Shown here: positions 9,498-20,462 of the stretch, piece after piece
Layout of the letters: every line of letters begins with the position of its first letter
How positions within the stretch are numbered: position 1 is the first letter of the stretch
The notes under the pieces: model-generated
The model's input: the letters and a program-made list of their open reading frames with translations, nothing else
Database searches by the model: none
What the model was told of the DNA's origin: nothing
Made by a program: the position numbers and the translations under genes
From: Leishmania donovani
Taxonomy: Eukaryota; Euglenozoa; Kinetoplastea; Trypanosomatida; Trypanosomatidae
Reading direction: 5' to 3'
Assembly (NCBI RefSeq): GCF_000227135.1
Contig: NC_018262.1
Location: 1,635,278-1,699,277 of the forward strand
DNA length: 64,000 nt

Positions 9498-10333
9498 GAG
9501 GCGGCGATGGCAGCAGTGGGGAGGCGAGGAACAAAGACGTGCGAAGGCGCTGGCAGTAAAGAAAAGGGAGAGCGTGCTGATCTCTTTTCCTTTGTTTCCC
9601 GTTTTCCTCCTCATCGCATCTCCGTTGCAGCCTTGGGCGAAAGTGCGAGAGGCGGAGAGGCAGAGCGTGGACTTGTGAGTTGGTCGAAGTGGCTTTTTTT
9701 CTTGCTTTGGTTGCGTTGCAGGTGGGGATTCTGACTGGCGGCGTGGAGCCGCTTGGCCACCGCTGTTTAGATGAGGAGCAAAGAGCCGAAAAAGGGGTGA
9801 GGGAGGGAGGGAGATCATCCCTCGAGAGCCAGTGAAACAACGGCGAAAGCGCATCCGCGACAGCGACAGGCAAGGCAATGCGCGCGCTCTGCAGCTGCCG
9901 TCTTCGAATATAGTTGATGCGCGGGCGCGCGCGGCGACACCTGAGGATGGAGGCGCGGCCGGCGCAAACAAGAGGCGCTGTCGCTCCCTCTGTCTCTTAC
10001 CGTGCTGTTGTATCGTGTGTGCGCCACCGTAGAACGTGCCAGATCGCGGCGTGCGCAATGGGCCACACGGCCTGCCTGAATGTTTCTCATCAGGTCTCTG
10101 TCCTAGTGCTTTTCGCGCAGCTATACCGATCCCTCCATCCTCTCTGCCTTCCTTTCACCCCGTACTACACATATATCTACATACAAACCTTCTGCATCTC
10201 TGCGCACGCACCTTCACTGCATGGTCCGGGGTATGCGACCCCTACCCGTCGTCGCCTTCAAGAAGAACAAAGAAAAGCATTACCACCAAGTTGCAGTGAC
10301 GGCACGAGAATCTTTCCGATTTTCTCTGAAACT
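9498..10333. other. Intergenic/UTR DNA
   Basis: About 0.84 kb without a credible gene. A pyrimidine-rich stretch around 10130-10260 and AG at 10261-10262 may be the acceptor for the HD-domain gene. The frame open from 9914 is low-complexity and lies upstream of that acceptor. Confidence 0.55.
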
Positions 10334-10954
10334 ATGTCGTTGACGAAGGGCTCCAAGGCGGCTCAGGATGTTATCAGCTTCCTGCAGACTGTGGGGCGTC
10401 TCAAGGACACGGCCCGGCGGGGCTGGGTGGAAAACCAGATTTGCAGTCCGGAGTCGGTTAGTGACCACATGTACCGCATGTCGCTTATGTGCATGATGTG
10501 TCCTGACACCTCGCTGAACCGGGACAGGATGATCAAGATGGCGCTCTGCCATGATACAGGCGAGAGCATTATCGGCGACATCTCTCCCGCCATGAAAGTC
10601 CCCAAGGAGGTAAAGAAGCAGCAAGAGTCGCAGGCGGTGCAGGACTTGTGCAACCTCGTGTCGTCCTCGCCGAGCACGACCTTCAGCAAGGAGCTGGGCG
10701 ACTTGTTTGAAGAGTACGAGGCGCAGGAGACTGCCGAGTCTCACTTCGTAAAGGACATGGACCTACTGGAGATGGTTGTGCAGGCGCACAGCTACGAGTC
10801 CGTGAACCCAGGCAAGGACCTGGGCAGTTTCTTCAGGTCCGGCGCCAACATCCACCATCCGTGGGCCCGCGCCATATATGAGACGCTTCTCGAGACGCGT
10901 CCGTACTTGGCATACAAGAAGGAGGAGCAGGCTAAGGAAGCGTCGAACATGTGA
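10334..10954 (+). CDS. HD-domain 5'-deoxynucleotidase, HDDC2 family
   Basis: A 206-residue protein, matching human HDDC2 (204). The HD-phosphohydrolase signature is complete: His45 in the ESVSDHMYRM motif, His73-Asp74 in CHDTGES, then Glu77 and Asp82 (IIGDISP), and a distal Asp in FVKDMDLLEM near residue 143. The family (bacterial YfbR, yeast YBR242W/YGL101W, human HDDC2) removes phosphate from deoxynucleoside 5'-monophosphates using a divalent metal held by these residues. It is probably cytosolic, with no targeting signal seen. The ATG at 10334 aligns with the family start; the longer open frame from 9914 is upstream sequence without coding character. Confidence 0.9.
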   Translation: MSLTKGSKAAQDVISFLQTVGRLKDTARRGWVENQICSPESVSDHMYRMSLMCMMCPDTSLNRDRMIKMALCHDTGESIIGDISPAMKVPKEVKKQQESQAVQDLCNLVSSSPSTTFSKELGDLFEEYEAQETAESHFVKDMDLLEMVVQAHSYESVNPGKDLGSFFRSGANIHHPWARAIYETLLETRPYLAYKKEEQAKEASNM

Positions 10955-11810
10955 AGAGGTTGGCCGGCTACGCGTGACAAGCGCGCGTGTTTCATGTTTG
11001 CTTGCCCCAGCGCGCATGTCTGTCTGCGCTCGTGTGCCCTTTCTTACGTGCTTGAAGACGTGGCAGGTACGCAGATCTGCGAGGCACCAGCCCGCGTGCG
11101 TTAATCGACTCGTGTGACAAGAGAGCTGTTTCCTTTCCCACACAAGAGCAGCGCGGGAGAAGCAAGTGCGATGCTCCTCGATGGTGCCCTGTGAGCTCTC
11201 GCTGCCCCACGCACACCTAAGCCCACTTCCCTTCAACCCCAAACCTGATCGCAAAGGGGGGAGGGTGATGGCGTGAGCTGCCGGGGTGCGTCGCGTGGCT
11301 CTGCAGTGGCAGCAGCGGTAGCGCCCCCTCTCGCCCCATCCTCCTTGCCCGACGGCCGGAGATGCACCTTTGGCTGCGTCTGCCCTATGTGTGTCAACAA
11401 GGAATCCCCGCCGTGCCTGCCCCCGCACCGCCGTCTCTGTATCGTCTTGTGATTCTCTTCTGCACTTCTTCTCCTTCGTCTCCTCGGGTGGGGCTGCCGC
11501 GTGCGTGCACACGCGCAACGCTTTCGTGCTCCACACTCAACGCCCAGTGGTGTCAGGGTACGCGGCGACACACGAAGTGTAGGCAGAGGTGCAGTGTCCC
11601 TTCTGCGCTGGGGGACCCGACCTCCTCATTTTACACGGCCACATGTTGACGCGCATTCTTCGCGCCCCGCTCTATCGACCATCGTTTCTTCATCATTTTC
11701 TCTTTAGCACCGATACACACGAACGCGCCAACAGGCACACACACACACACACACACAGGTACGTAGATACGCTTTCTTTCTAATACCTTTTGTGGTGGCT
11801 GCTGCTGAGC
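10955..11810. other. Intergenic/UTR DNA
   Basis: About 0.86 kb, no gene seen. There are pyrimidine tracts at 11420-11490 and 11660-11706, and a CA repeat at 11737-11757 shortly before the next ATG. Confidence 0.6.
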
Positions 11811-14800
11811 ATGGCACACTATGGTGACCCTGAGGCACATCGGTGCATCCTCGAAGAGGTCTATGCCATTCCTGCTGCACCGCGTCTCATGGCATACCTC
11901 AAAGCCACCGCGATGGGCTCGCAGGGCTCAGACGTCGGGTTGCAGGAGCTGCGGCATTTCCCTGGTGACCATAAACAGCATGACCCACACCTAGAGGTGA
12001 TGTTGGCGCTGTTGTCCCTCACGGTGCTTGCCTCCAAGGCCCATCCGGGCTTTCGGGCCGAGCAGAAGCGTGTCAAGGACCTGATACGGCAGAGGCAAGC
12101 GGCGCTAAGGCAGCAGGCAGAGCAAATTAAGAGTGCCCGCAGTTGCAGCGGCGATGGCGCTAGCAGAAGCGGTGCCGACCCGTGGCCGTTGGCGTCCAAC
12201 ACCGGCGCCACCTCGTTCCCCGCTCCTTTTTCAAGCACCGTCATCAGCAGTGCCTCTCCGGCTGCCGTCGCCAGCGCCGCCGCGGAGGGCAAGGAGGAAA
12301 AGCTGACCCCTGCCCAGCTGTGGGAGCAGTCCACCGACATACTCAACTACTGCGAGGCCTACGCGAACTACCTTGGCGGCTTTACTGAGCTGTGGTATGA
12401 ACTCTTCGGGCCGAACTACTACTACAATGCCGCAGCGAACGGCGCCTTCGACGAGGATGACGACGAAGACCATCGGGAGGGGACATGGGCACGACCGTCC
12501 GAGGCAGGGGAGAGGGCGCCGCCCCGTTCCCCTGCTTTCCCCCTGTCATCGTCGCCGCAGCAGTCACGGCATCATCAGCAGCAGCACGCACGACGTCGTC
12601 AGCGACCGCTGCGCAGCCCCCAGGTGCCTCCGCACTTGTACGCCGTCCACTGGAGTGATATCTTAAGCCCGCAGCGCCGCGCCTGGTTCCACGGGCTCCA
12701 CAACGCGGTGAAGGAGCTGCTGGTTCGCATCCTCCACCGCGAGCTGCCGTTAGAGTTGTATATCCTCTTTATACAGTACGCAAATCTCTCTCTCCGCGTG
12801 TACTTGCTGCAAACGCTGGCGGAGGTGTTTGAATGGACGTCGCACTTCGTCGACGTGATTTACTACGTGCACGTGATGCGGCAGAGCTACAGCATCCAGT
12901 GCGAGATGTCGCAGCTGCAGCGCGTGTGGTCGTCGTTCGGCTTGTACGACGGCCGCTTCCTCGTCGACTGCCGTGAGTTCAATAAGATGTACACTGAGTC
13001 GCAAGGCGCCTTCTCGGAGCAGTGGGAGGTGGTGCCGGGCAGGCCGCCGACAGCGCCGCAGACGCTGAGCGCACAGACTGCTGCGGTGACCACCGCGGTG
13101 GTGTCGGCGGCGATCGCCAGTGTTGATTTCGCACGCCAAAGCTCCAGCGTTACCGCTGACACCACTGCCCGCGCCTCCTCGTGCACACTCGCCCTCTCCG
13201 CTGCATCGGCGACAACCCTGTCCTCCGACCTCGCCGCGATTGCCAGCGCAAGGGTGCAGCGGATGTTCCCGTTTCGCGAGGCTGCAGGGAACACATCGTT
13301 CGACGCTGCTGACGGCAGCCACACTACTGGGTCGAGAACACCGGACGACGAGGCGCTGTCTTCCGCGAGCGACTGTGAGGCGGCGGGCACGGGTGCTGGC
13401 GGGACAAAGCGTGCCGTATATCTCCCCCTCTTCTACACCTGCTGCTGCTTCACGTGGATCCTCCAGCGCACGTTTTGGAGCATGTACGGGCGGTGCTCAC
13501 TTCTGTTGGAAAGCTGTCTCGGGGCCGAGGTGGCGCCGCAGGTGTCTTCGGTGGATGGCGCCGGCGAGGTCAACGGAGGCGACGCACCTGTACTCTTCGC
13601 CACCTCCCAGCGAGGCGCGCAGCGCCGCATCGGCGTGATAGGCAGTAGTGGCCTTCCGAGCTCCCCGGCCTCTCCCGCTTCTCCGATACCACGCAATGAC
13701 GGCGGGGCTGCCGCGAGGGCGCGCTCTGCGTCCACGTCGGCGATCAGCATCACAATCACCCGGAACAACGTCACCAGCCGCCTAAGCGCACTGGAGGGGT
13801 CCACGCGCGATGGCGGCGGCGGCGGCGCAGGCCGACCGCTGCAAGCAGCCCAAGTACCTGCCAACTGCACGCCGTCACCGCCGCCGTCTCAGAAGCAGTC
13901 GGGATTCCTGGTTGCGGCAGCGAACACACAAGTGCCATCGCACGTGGTGGTTGATGGCTCACAAGCTGATGTCGTTGAGGTAACTCCGACTCGGAATGCC
14001 GCAGCGCCTGAGTTGGTTAACGAGAGAGGGAGAGAAGAGGGCGCTGCGTTCTCGTGGGGGTCGGTATTCGACCTGTTTGTGCAGCGAGGACATCGTCGTC
14101 ACGGCTGCGGTGCGACGACCGAAGGCGGTTCCGGCAGCGCAGGGGACACGGCGAGCATGACACAACGTGCCCACCGTATTTCCTCGTTTTCACTAGCCAC
14201 TCCTGCGGGAACGCCGCCTCCGGCCCCTGCGGCGGGCACTGGTGCTCGCGGAGAGCGAATAAACTCCCTCTTTCTAAAAAACTCAGGAGCCCCGTTTCAC
14301 CTCCAGTACACCCACCGCGCACGCGAGATTCAGCTGTACGACGATCCCTCCGCCACGTTCACGAACGGCAGCGCCGACAACAAAGACGCAAACGCGCTCT
14401 TCTTCGAGGAGTTCTACTTTCTCCGGGAGACGGGATGCTATGTCCTGTCGCACGCCGTGCGCAACCTTACATGCTATCCCCGCTACCCAGCTACACTGCT
14501 GATCTTGACAGACAACACGACTCGGCCCGGACGGGTCTCGTGGTGTGACCACAAGTTCTCCGTCCTGTCCTCGCCCACAGACGATGGAGACGGGCGTCAA
14601 GGCCTGAAGCCGTGGGTGCTTAGCGCAGTCATCCCCCACACGCGACTTTCCTCCATCCGCAACGTGCGAGCGAGGCAGGAGGAGGCGCTGCTGAAGCACG
14701 TCGTGTTTCAGGTTGCAGGTGCCAAGAGCGCGCGTGTGCGCTTCTGTACGCCGAATTCCATTTTTTTTGTTCTAAACAGCGGCAGTGAGATGGACGGCGG

Positions 14801-15005
14801 CCGGCTCTATTTCGCGCTGCACCTACATGTCGATCTCTCCGCCCGGAAGCAGCTCGACCTCTCCATCGACACAGTGATGGAGGCGGAGAGCCAGTGGGCA
14901 TTTCGGGCCCTCGGCGAGCTCCATGTCAGCTGGGCCATGTCATGCACGTGCAACGAAGCGTTACGCGTGGCGTTCCAAATCGGCTCAGGAGAAGAAGTGT
15001 CGTAG
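11811..15005 (+). CDS. Large conserved-looking protein, not recognised
   Basis: A 1064-residue protein; the first ATG of the frame is at 11811 (the open frame begins at a non-ATG codon at 11790). Three non-repetitive blocks look folded: residues ~1-110 (helical, rich in Leu); ~280-410, with the aromatic/hydrophobic sequence ELYILFIQYANLSLRVYLLQ followed by TSHFVDVIYYVHVMRQ; and ~820-1064, with alternating hydrophobic residues suggesting beta strands (VRFCTPNSIFFVLN, LYFALHLHVDLS). They are separated by long Ser/Ala/Thr/Gly-rich linkers. A Cys-rich hydrophobic patch near residue 545 (FYTCCCFTWIL) might be membrane-associated but is short. There is no signal peptide, and I assign no function. 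The frame crosses a T8 run (14761-14768) without breaking, which argues for good sequence quality here. Confidence 0.88.
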   Translation: MAHYGDPEAHRCILEEVYAIPAAPRLMAYLKATAMGSQGSDVGLQELRHFPGDHKQHDPHLEVMLALLSLTVLASKAHPGFRAEQKRVKDLIRQRQAALRQQAEQIKSARSCSGDGASRSGADPWPLASNTGATSFPAPFSSTVISSASPAAVASAAAEGKEEKLTPAQLWEQSTDILNYCEAYANYLGGFTELWYELFGPNYYYNAAANGAFDEDDDEDHREGTWARPSEAGERAPPRSPAFPLSSSPQQSRHHQQQHARRRQRPLRSPQVPPHLYAVHWSDILSPQRRAWFHGLHNAVKELLVRILHRELPLELYILFIQYANLSLRVYLLQTLAEVFEWTSHFVDVIYYVHVMRQSYSIQCEMSQLQRVWSSFGLYDGRFLVDCREFNKMYTESQGAFSEQWEVVPGRPPTAPQTLSAQTAAVTTAVVSAAIASVDFARQSSSVTADTTARASSCTLALSAASATTLSSDLAAIASARVQRMFPFREAAGNTSFDAADGSHTTGSRTPDDEALSSASDCEAAGTGAGGTKRAVYLPLFYTCCCFTWILQRTFWSMYGRCSLLLESCLGAEVAPQVSSVDGAGEVNGGDAPVLFATSQRGAQRRIGVIGSSGLPSSPASPASPIPRNDGGAAARARSASTSAISITITRNNVTSRLSALEGSTRDGGGGGAGRPLQAAQVPANCTPSPPPSQKQSGFLVAAANTQVPSHVVVDGSQADVVEVTPTRNAAAPELVNERGREEGAAFSWGSVFDLFVQRGHRRHGCGATTEGGSGSAGDTASMTQRAHRISSFSLATPAGTPPPAPAAGTGARGERINSLFLKNSGAPFHLQYTHRAREIQLYDDPSATFTNGSADNKDANALFFEEFYFLRETGCYVLSHAVRNLTCYPRYPATLLILTDNTTRPGRVSWCDHKFSVLSSPTDDGDGRQGLKPWVLSAVIPHTRLSSIRNVRARQEEALLKHVVFQVAGAKSARVRFCTPNSIFFVLNSGSEMDGGRLYFALHLHVDLSARKQLDLSIDTVMEAESQWAFRALGELHVSWAMSCTCNEALRVAFQIGSGEEVS

Positions 15006-16206
15006 TCGCGCCCGCGTGCGTGTCAGAGGAGAGAGACGAAAGAGTGAGGGACTGGCGGGCACACTTACAGCCATGCACGACGGCAATCAAAGTTTCGAAT
15101 ACATTCACAAAAGCGCACGTGTGTTCCCCAAATCACCGGAAGGACCCTCCAGCGAAAAAGATGCGTATAGGTGCGGCACGCCTCTGTACACGCGAAGTCT
15201 GATGTGCTATTCATGCTCCACCCTTCTCATCCCCAGTGCAACCATTCCACCCCCTCCAATCCCTCAAAGCTGAATCAACTGTCGTTGGCTCGCTGCAGCT
15301 GTCAGAGGACGCATGGGAATGGGGAGGGAAGGAGGGGAAGGGGGGAGGCCATCGGCGGCAGCACTGCGCACCGCCTCACCATTGGATGATCATCTCGGCT
15401 CTTTTTTTCCTCAAACCCTCTTTCTCACATATTCTTTTTCGCTTGCCTCTCTACACGACTTGCTGGTCCTCCCGAGTATGAGGAACCCCTTCCATCCATC
15501 TGGGCACACTCTGCTAACACCAGCAGACGAGGCAAGGCTGCGTAACTGCGTGAAGATCGCGCTACGAACCAGCACCGGCGAGACACCTCTTTCCCTCTCA
15601 GTGGCGCACTATCGCCTATTTCCTACTTTCCACCCTCTCCTCTTCTTTGGCACTCGCCCACCCGCACACGCGCATTCCACAACTCGAGGCCACCCTAGAG
15701 TCAGCAAGCCACTTTCCCGTCGGGCCTCCCCCCTCTCTCTTGATTGCATTTGTGCGTGAGGCGCGCATTCTCCCCCCGCTCTCTCCTCGCTTGTATTGTT
15801 TGCTCTGGTGCGCCGCTGTCTTGGCGTCACGCCATCCCCTCTTTCCTTCACCTTCCACCTCGTCTCGCTCAATTTATGACTCACCGTGCTACATCCCCGG
15901 TGTCGACGTAGTTCCGTTTTGTTTTGTTCTTAGCTTGCTTTTCTTCTTTGCGTGCTGCAACCTTCCTCTTTCGCCCCCCCCCCCCTCCCCACCAATAGAA
16001 GGTAGCCGTTGTATTGGAAGTATCATCGCGAGACCACTGAACATCACCCCTCGTTCGCTCTTGAACGACACCTCCAAGTGTGTCGCGCACCGGCAGCGAC
16101 AACGCTCACGGAGTTTCTTCTTCGTATTTTCTCTTTGGCTCCCTCCCTAATTGCTCGGAAGCAACACAGGTTGCTCTTGACACCGCGAAGAGGCGATACG
16201 AATAAA
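15006..16206. other. Intergenic/UTR DNA with a weak small-gene candidate
   Basis: About 1.2 kb. A 93-codon frame (15478-15759) starts right after a strong pyrimidine tract and AG at 15474-15475; only its first ~50 codons look protein-like, so it is reported as a finding and not as a gene. The main acceptor for the next gene is at 16160-16169. Confidence 0.5.
16113..16169 (+). promoter_or_regulatory. Probable spliced-leader acceptor for the gene at 16207
   Basis: A long pyrimidine tract (16113-16148) is followed by AG at 16160-16161 and 16168-16169. The first ATG after it is 16207, which fixes the start of the downstream protein and excludes the upstream part of the open frame. Confidence 0.55.
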
Positions 16207-17964
16207 ATGAGCGCTGCTGCGGCCCCTGCATTGAAGTTGCGGTCACGCTCCGTGAACACGACCCAAGGCAGCGTGCCCGGCGCAAAGCCGGTTCCGAGTC
16301 GTTCCTCTAAAGCGAGGACGAGGTCGACGCGCGTGACGCCGACGCCGTTCTCAGAGGTGCAGCCACGCGGGGCGGCGACAACACCCTCGTCGTCTGTGAC
16401 CCGTCGCACCATTCGCACAGGACAGCCGATCACACAGGACCGGCCGCCCGTCACTGTGGTTGGCGAGAGCAAGCCGCAGGCTTGCAGCGGTGTTAAAGGG
16501 TTTCCGTCATCGCTTCCCACCAGCACCTCTCACGTGGGCAATGGAGTCAGGGCGCCGTTGTTGACAGCGGGCTTGTCCGAGATGTCCGCAAACTATGCCA
16601 AGTTTTCGAGTGGCGCCGCTATCGCGACCCCTCAGATGGGACTTCACAACAGCTCGGCTTCACGAGTGGACTCGACGTGCAGCAGCCTGAGGGGTAGCAG
16701 TGACAAGGGCTCTGCGGATCGTCGACAGCGCCCTCCACAGGTGCCGCGTGTGAGCCAGCTCTCCAGCAACGCCCCTGTGACGCGGTTTGCGACGATGGAG
16801 ACGCCGCTGCCTCTTCGGCGCACGGCCACTGCCGCGAATATTATCCCCACGGCAAGCGCGCCCGGCTCGCAATTCTGCAGCCGCACCCCTTCCATGCACG
16901 AGATGGCCGCTCCCTTATCTCCGCGCCGAGTTCCACCGTCGGCGCGGCCGTACGCTTCGGCGCCGGCCTCCCGCGTCAGTTCGGTCAACTCGCGACTCGC
17001 TGAGGGGGCAGCGCGCCTCGTGCGCCGACCGCCGCAGCGCCTGCACACCAGCTCGACGCGCCTCTTTGTGGTAAAGCGAAGCAGCAGCGCAGCTACAACC
17101 GCAGCATCCACGACGACCCCCAGCCCCACCGCTCCCTCTTCCTACGCAGTTGTGGCGACGGCGGACGGCGCAGGGAATACGCCTTCCACGGCTCTGGGAG
17201 CGCCGTCGCGCTCGATGGGCACGCGGCCTTTGCTGGGTACAAGTTGCACTTCCACACCCAAGAGCGGAGGCGCCAATGGCGCACCTCGTCTGCGTGCTCT
17301 TCACCCCAGTACGCAACCTGCGCTATGCGTCGACAGGGGGCCTCGCAGCGCTCGAGGTGGGGCCAGCAACGGGAACAACAGCTTCTCGGCCAGCTGCACA
17401 GCGACGCGCGGGACGTCGCGGCAGGCGCCGGCGCGGCAGCAGCAGCATCAGAAGCCCTTATCGGCTCGCTGCGCAGCGGGAGGGTCGATGTCGCGCAAAG
17501 CAACGCGGAAGCTTGGTGGCGACGGCGCACCTGTCGCTATTTCACGCGCACCGCCTGCCCCGTTCCAGCAGACGCACACTGGATGCCCTCCGTTGCTGTC
17601 ATTTGCGAGCTGCGTAAAGGGCTCGGCTGCGTCTGCGGTGCCGAAGGGCCCTGTCTCCCCGATCAAGCGGACTTCCACGGCGTGCCCCAGCGCGGCTCAA
17701 CGCTATCCGGTTCCATCGGCGGACAATTCAGCGCGCGTCAGCGAGGGGCGTGCTTCGTCGATCAACGACGCTGCCTTCGCGAGCCCCTGGATCAGGCCTG
17801 GCATGCTCTCGAGCCCCACCAACGGCGGCGGCGGCCGTGACGCCAGCGAAGCCCCCACCATTCCTTACGAAGGCTCCACAGGTCAGCGCGGCTCCATGTC
17901 GCTGTCGCCGCGCACGGACTTCGACACCCTCTCCGTCTCTGGACGCCTGAGCTACGGTATTTAG
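16207..17964 (+). CDS. Basic Ser/Pro/Ala-rich protein, unknown function
   Basis: A 585-residue protein starting at the first ATG after a clear splice acceptor. The sequence is dominated by Ser, Ala, Pro, Thr and Arg, with almost no predicted secondary structure and a high net positive charge. Many SP, SPR and RSSS-like stretches would suit phosphorylation (for example LSPRR near residue 238 and MSLSPRTDFD near the C-terminus). I see no catalytic motif, membrane segment or repeat family. The strong third-position G/C bias and the lack of stops in one frame only support coding. Disordered proteins of this sort in trypanosomatids are often cytoskeletal or RNA-granule associated, but nothing here proves either. 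Confidence 0.82.
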   Translation: MSAAAAPALKLRSRSVNTTQGSVPGAKPVPSRSSKARTRSTRVTPTPFSEVQPRGAATTPSSSVTRRTIRTGQPITQDRPPVTVVGESKPQACSGVKGFPSSLPTSTSHVGNGVRAPLLTAGLSEMSANYAKFSSGAAIATPQMGLHNSSASRVDSTCSSLRGSSDKGSADRRQRPPQVPRVSQLSSNAPVTRFATMETPLPLRRTATAANIIPTASAPGSQFCSRTPSMHEMAAPLSPRRVPPSARPYASAPASRVSSVNSRLAEGAARLVRRPPQRLHTSSTRLFVVKRSSSAATTAASTTTPSPTAPSSYAVVATADGAGNTPSTALGAPSRSMGTRPLLGTSCTSTPKSGGANGAPRLRALHPSTQPALCVDRGPRSARGGASNGNNSFSASCTATRGTSRQAPARQQQHQKPLSARCAAGGSMSRKATRKLGGDGAPVAISRAPPAPFQQTHTGCPPLLSFASCVKGSAASAVPKGPVSPIKRTSTACPSAAQRYPVPSADNSARVSEGRASSINDAAFASPWIRPGMLSSPTNGGGGRDASEAPTIPYEGSTGQRGSMSLSPRTDFDTLSVSGRLSYGI

Positions 17965-19504
17965 GACATGAAAGCACATGCCCAAGTGGATGGGAAGGAA
18001 ATTGGGAGGTAGACGAGGCGATGCTTGCCGACGCCTTCGCAGATGAAGCGCGGTCGCCATATTACTTCATCTCTGGCGCAAGTTCGCGTGGCCGATTGCT
18101 TCCCTGATGCCGCTCCCCGCCATCCTCATCTCTAAAACCCGCTCGTCGATCCTTTACCGCCACGTGTGTACGCGTGTGCGTCACTTGTTGCTTCGTGGGG
18201 TGCGATGCTCTTTGTGTTTTGTCTCTCGGGTTCACACAGACGCACACGCAGACGCGGACGTTTCGTTTGCGCCTTACGCAGAGTTGTGGGTGCACGCGAC
18301 GCTGTGAGAAGCGCACACTTTGTGAATTTTTTTTTATTTTATGAAATTTTATTTTGTGCGTGTGCTTGGCTGATTTGGCCTCCCCCACCGCACCTGCTCG
18401 TTTCTGTTTTCTGTCGTGTTGTGTGTATATTGTCGTCGCGTTTCTTTGTACCGCTTCTGCCGGGAAGGAGAAAACGAAAAGAAAACGCCCGAGACACGCC
18501 CTTGACCCCTCCAGAACCACTAGAATCACAGTGAGCAGGTGAGAGTGCAAGTGGATTGGGCGCTGCACGACAGAGAGTGCTGCCTCTAGATGAGGCCCAC
18601 GGGGTGGGTGCTACGTGGCTGCTTGTGTAAGTCTGTGCAGACAGGCTGCCTCCCGTCCCCGCTTGCACACCCTCCGCCTTCGCGTGTGAGCCTGTGCGCC
18701 AGCGTGGTGGAGGGAACACGCCTGCGAGGCACTCCCCCCCCCCCAGTCCGCAAAGCGACGACGTGGTGACGAGGAGGACATGCTGGCGCTCCTTCCTTTA
18801 CGTCCTGTATTTCCGCACGGATTAGATCTTTAGCGTGTGCCTTCCAATCACGCTTCCTTTCACTCTTCGTTTTTTTTTTTATTATGCTTCTTTGCCTTGC
18901 TCTTGTGCTGCCCTGCTCGTGTGCGTTGGTGTATGTGTGACGGTGTGATGCTGCGTCTGAGTAGGGCGCACTTGACAAGAATTTTTTTTTTTGCGATACT
19001 TAAGGTGATGTCGAGAAAAGAGCGCGAACGGCATCCAAAAGAGCAGCGAAACAGAGAAGCCTGCTGCTGCGGCTGCAGCAGGGCTCTTCTCTTCCTCCGT
19101 TGCAACTTGCGTTCTGTCCTTTCTCGATTTCCTTCTGTTATTCGTATTCACTCTCTAGATGATAATTCAAGGGCTCGATTCCCTTTGGTGTCGATGCTTT
19201 TTTTTTCTCCTTCTCTTGCGGGTTTGTTGTGGTTCATGTGCGCCTCTTTTCCCTTTTTCCTTTTGTGGCTGGCCTCAGCTCTCGAAGTCTCGCTTCCTTC
19301 TTTTTCCTTGTGCACGAGCCCCAGTCACGTCTCTCCTCTACCTTCGCTTCACTCGGCTCTCGTGTGGGATGTTATGTACGCCCGCTAATGGCAAAAGAAC
19401 AATAACAAAAATCAAAACAAAGCAAGGAGATCCATCCAGCGCAGTGAGCTCTTCCCTGAGAGTACCACCTGAATCTCAAGCCACCGCACAATGTCTGCAT
19501 GTTC

Positions 19505-19506
<2 letters not shown>

Positions 19507-19545
<39 letters not shown>
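19507..19545. repeat. (GT)n microsatellite
   Basis: About 39 bp of perfect TG/GT dinucleotide repeat in the spacer upstream of PABP. Confidence 0.95.
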
Positions 19546-19548
<3 letters not shown>

Positions 19549-20324
19549 ACTCTGTGCGTGTGCAGAGGTGAAAAACAGCGCCGTTGCGCGCGGGACGGTC
19601 AGCTGCAGTGCCTCTAATGGTGTCGACTCTCATCAACGGAGTTCCCCAGACATCAAGCGCATCATCCTCGTCCGCTCGACGCTGCCACTTCTGTCGAAGA
19701 CATGCACACTGTTCATTCTCTGTTTCTCTTCTCCGACGCTTCCTTTCCTTTTGTTTCCACACCCTCCTTCCTCTCTTACCCCTCCCCCGGGATCGCCACC
19801 ACGGTCCCTCCTCTCTCCGTCGCCCCGCTTCCGCCACGCACGCGCTCTCCGGTGCGGTCACCGCAGCTCTTTTTGCAAGTTCCCGTCCCCCCCAAAAATT
19901 GAAATAACAAAAACCAAAAAAAGAAAATCTCATAAAACAAAAAAAAATATAAGACGAAAAGAAGAAGAGAGAAACGAGTGCTTCCTGTGTAGTTGTTCCT
20001 CCTCCTCCTTTTTTCTGTTCTTCTTTTGTTCTGTCTCGTCTTGTGTTCTCCGCTCATCTTCGTCTTCTTCAGTTTCTCGTTTCCTCACTCACCTTGACAC
20101 ACACTCACTCACTCACATACACACATACATACACACGGACACACACAACATAACACGCACACATCGCTCTCGCGTCTTGCCTGTACTCACGTGCGGTGTG
20201 TCCGTAACCTTCTGTCTCTGTCCACCTCCCTCTCCGTTATTTCGCCTCGTCTCCTGGAAGGGGGTCTTGGGTGCCGTATAGTTACGTCTTTCAGAGGCTA
20301 CAGTTGTATTTATTTTGCCGTTTC

Positions 20325-20408
20325 TGTTTTCCGTCGGCTCCTCCACGTGTTCTGTGTTGTCATCATCGTCCTTTGCTACATCTCCGTTCTCGGCTTTTCT
20401 AACGTAAG
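20325..20408 (+). promoter_or_regulatory. Probable spliced-leader acceptor for PABP
   Basis: A pyrimidine-rich tract (~20325-20400) is followed by the first AG at 20407-20408. It gives a short, very AT-rich leader of ~54 bases before the ATG at 20463, including a TA repeat. Confidence 0.45.
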
Positions 20409-20462
20409 GAATAGTATATATATATATAACCGAACAAGTATATAAAGGTGAAACAGCCAACC

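Larger units (their letters stand above)
17965..20462. other. Long intergenic/UTR DNA upstream of PABP
   Basis: About 2.5 kb without a credible gene. It contains several T runs, a 39-bp GT repeat (19507-19545), A-rich patches at 19895-19970, CA-rich DNA at 20095-20165, and an AT-rich leader with a TA repeat at 20413-20428 just before the PABP start. Long frames here reflect pyrimidine-rich sequence, which cannot form stop codons. Confidence 0.6.

Noticed and set aside
9914..10333. 140-codon upstream extension of the HD-domain protein
   Set aside because: The HDDC2 family begins at the 10334 Met. The extension is low-complexity and lies upstream of the probable acceptor.
19568..20281. 237-codon + frame upstream of PABP
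   Set aside because: It spans T-runs, A-runs and CA repeats; composition follows the microsatellites and does not look like protein.
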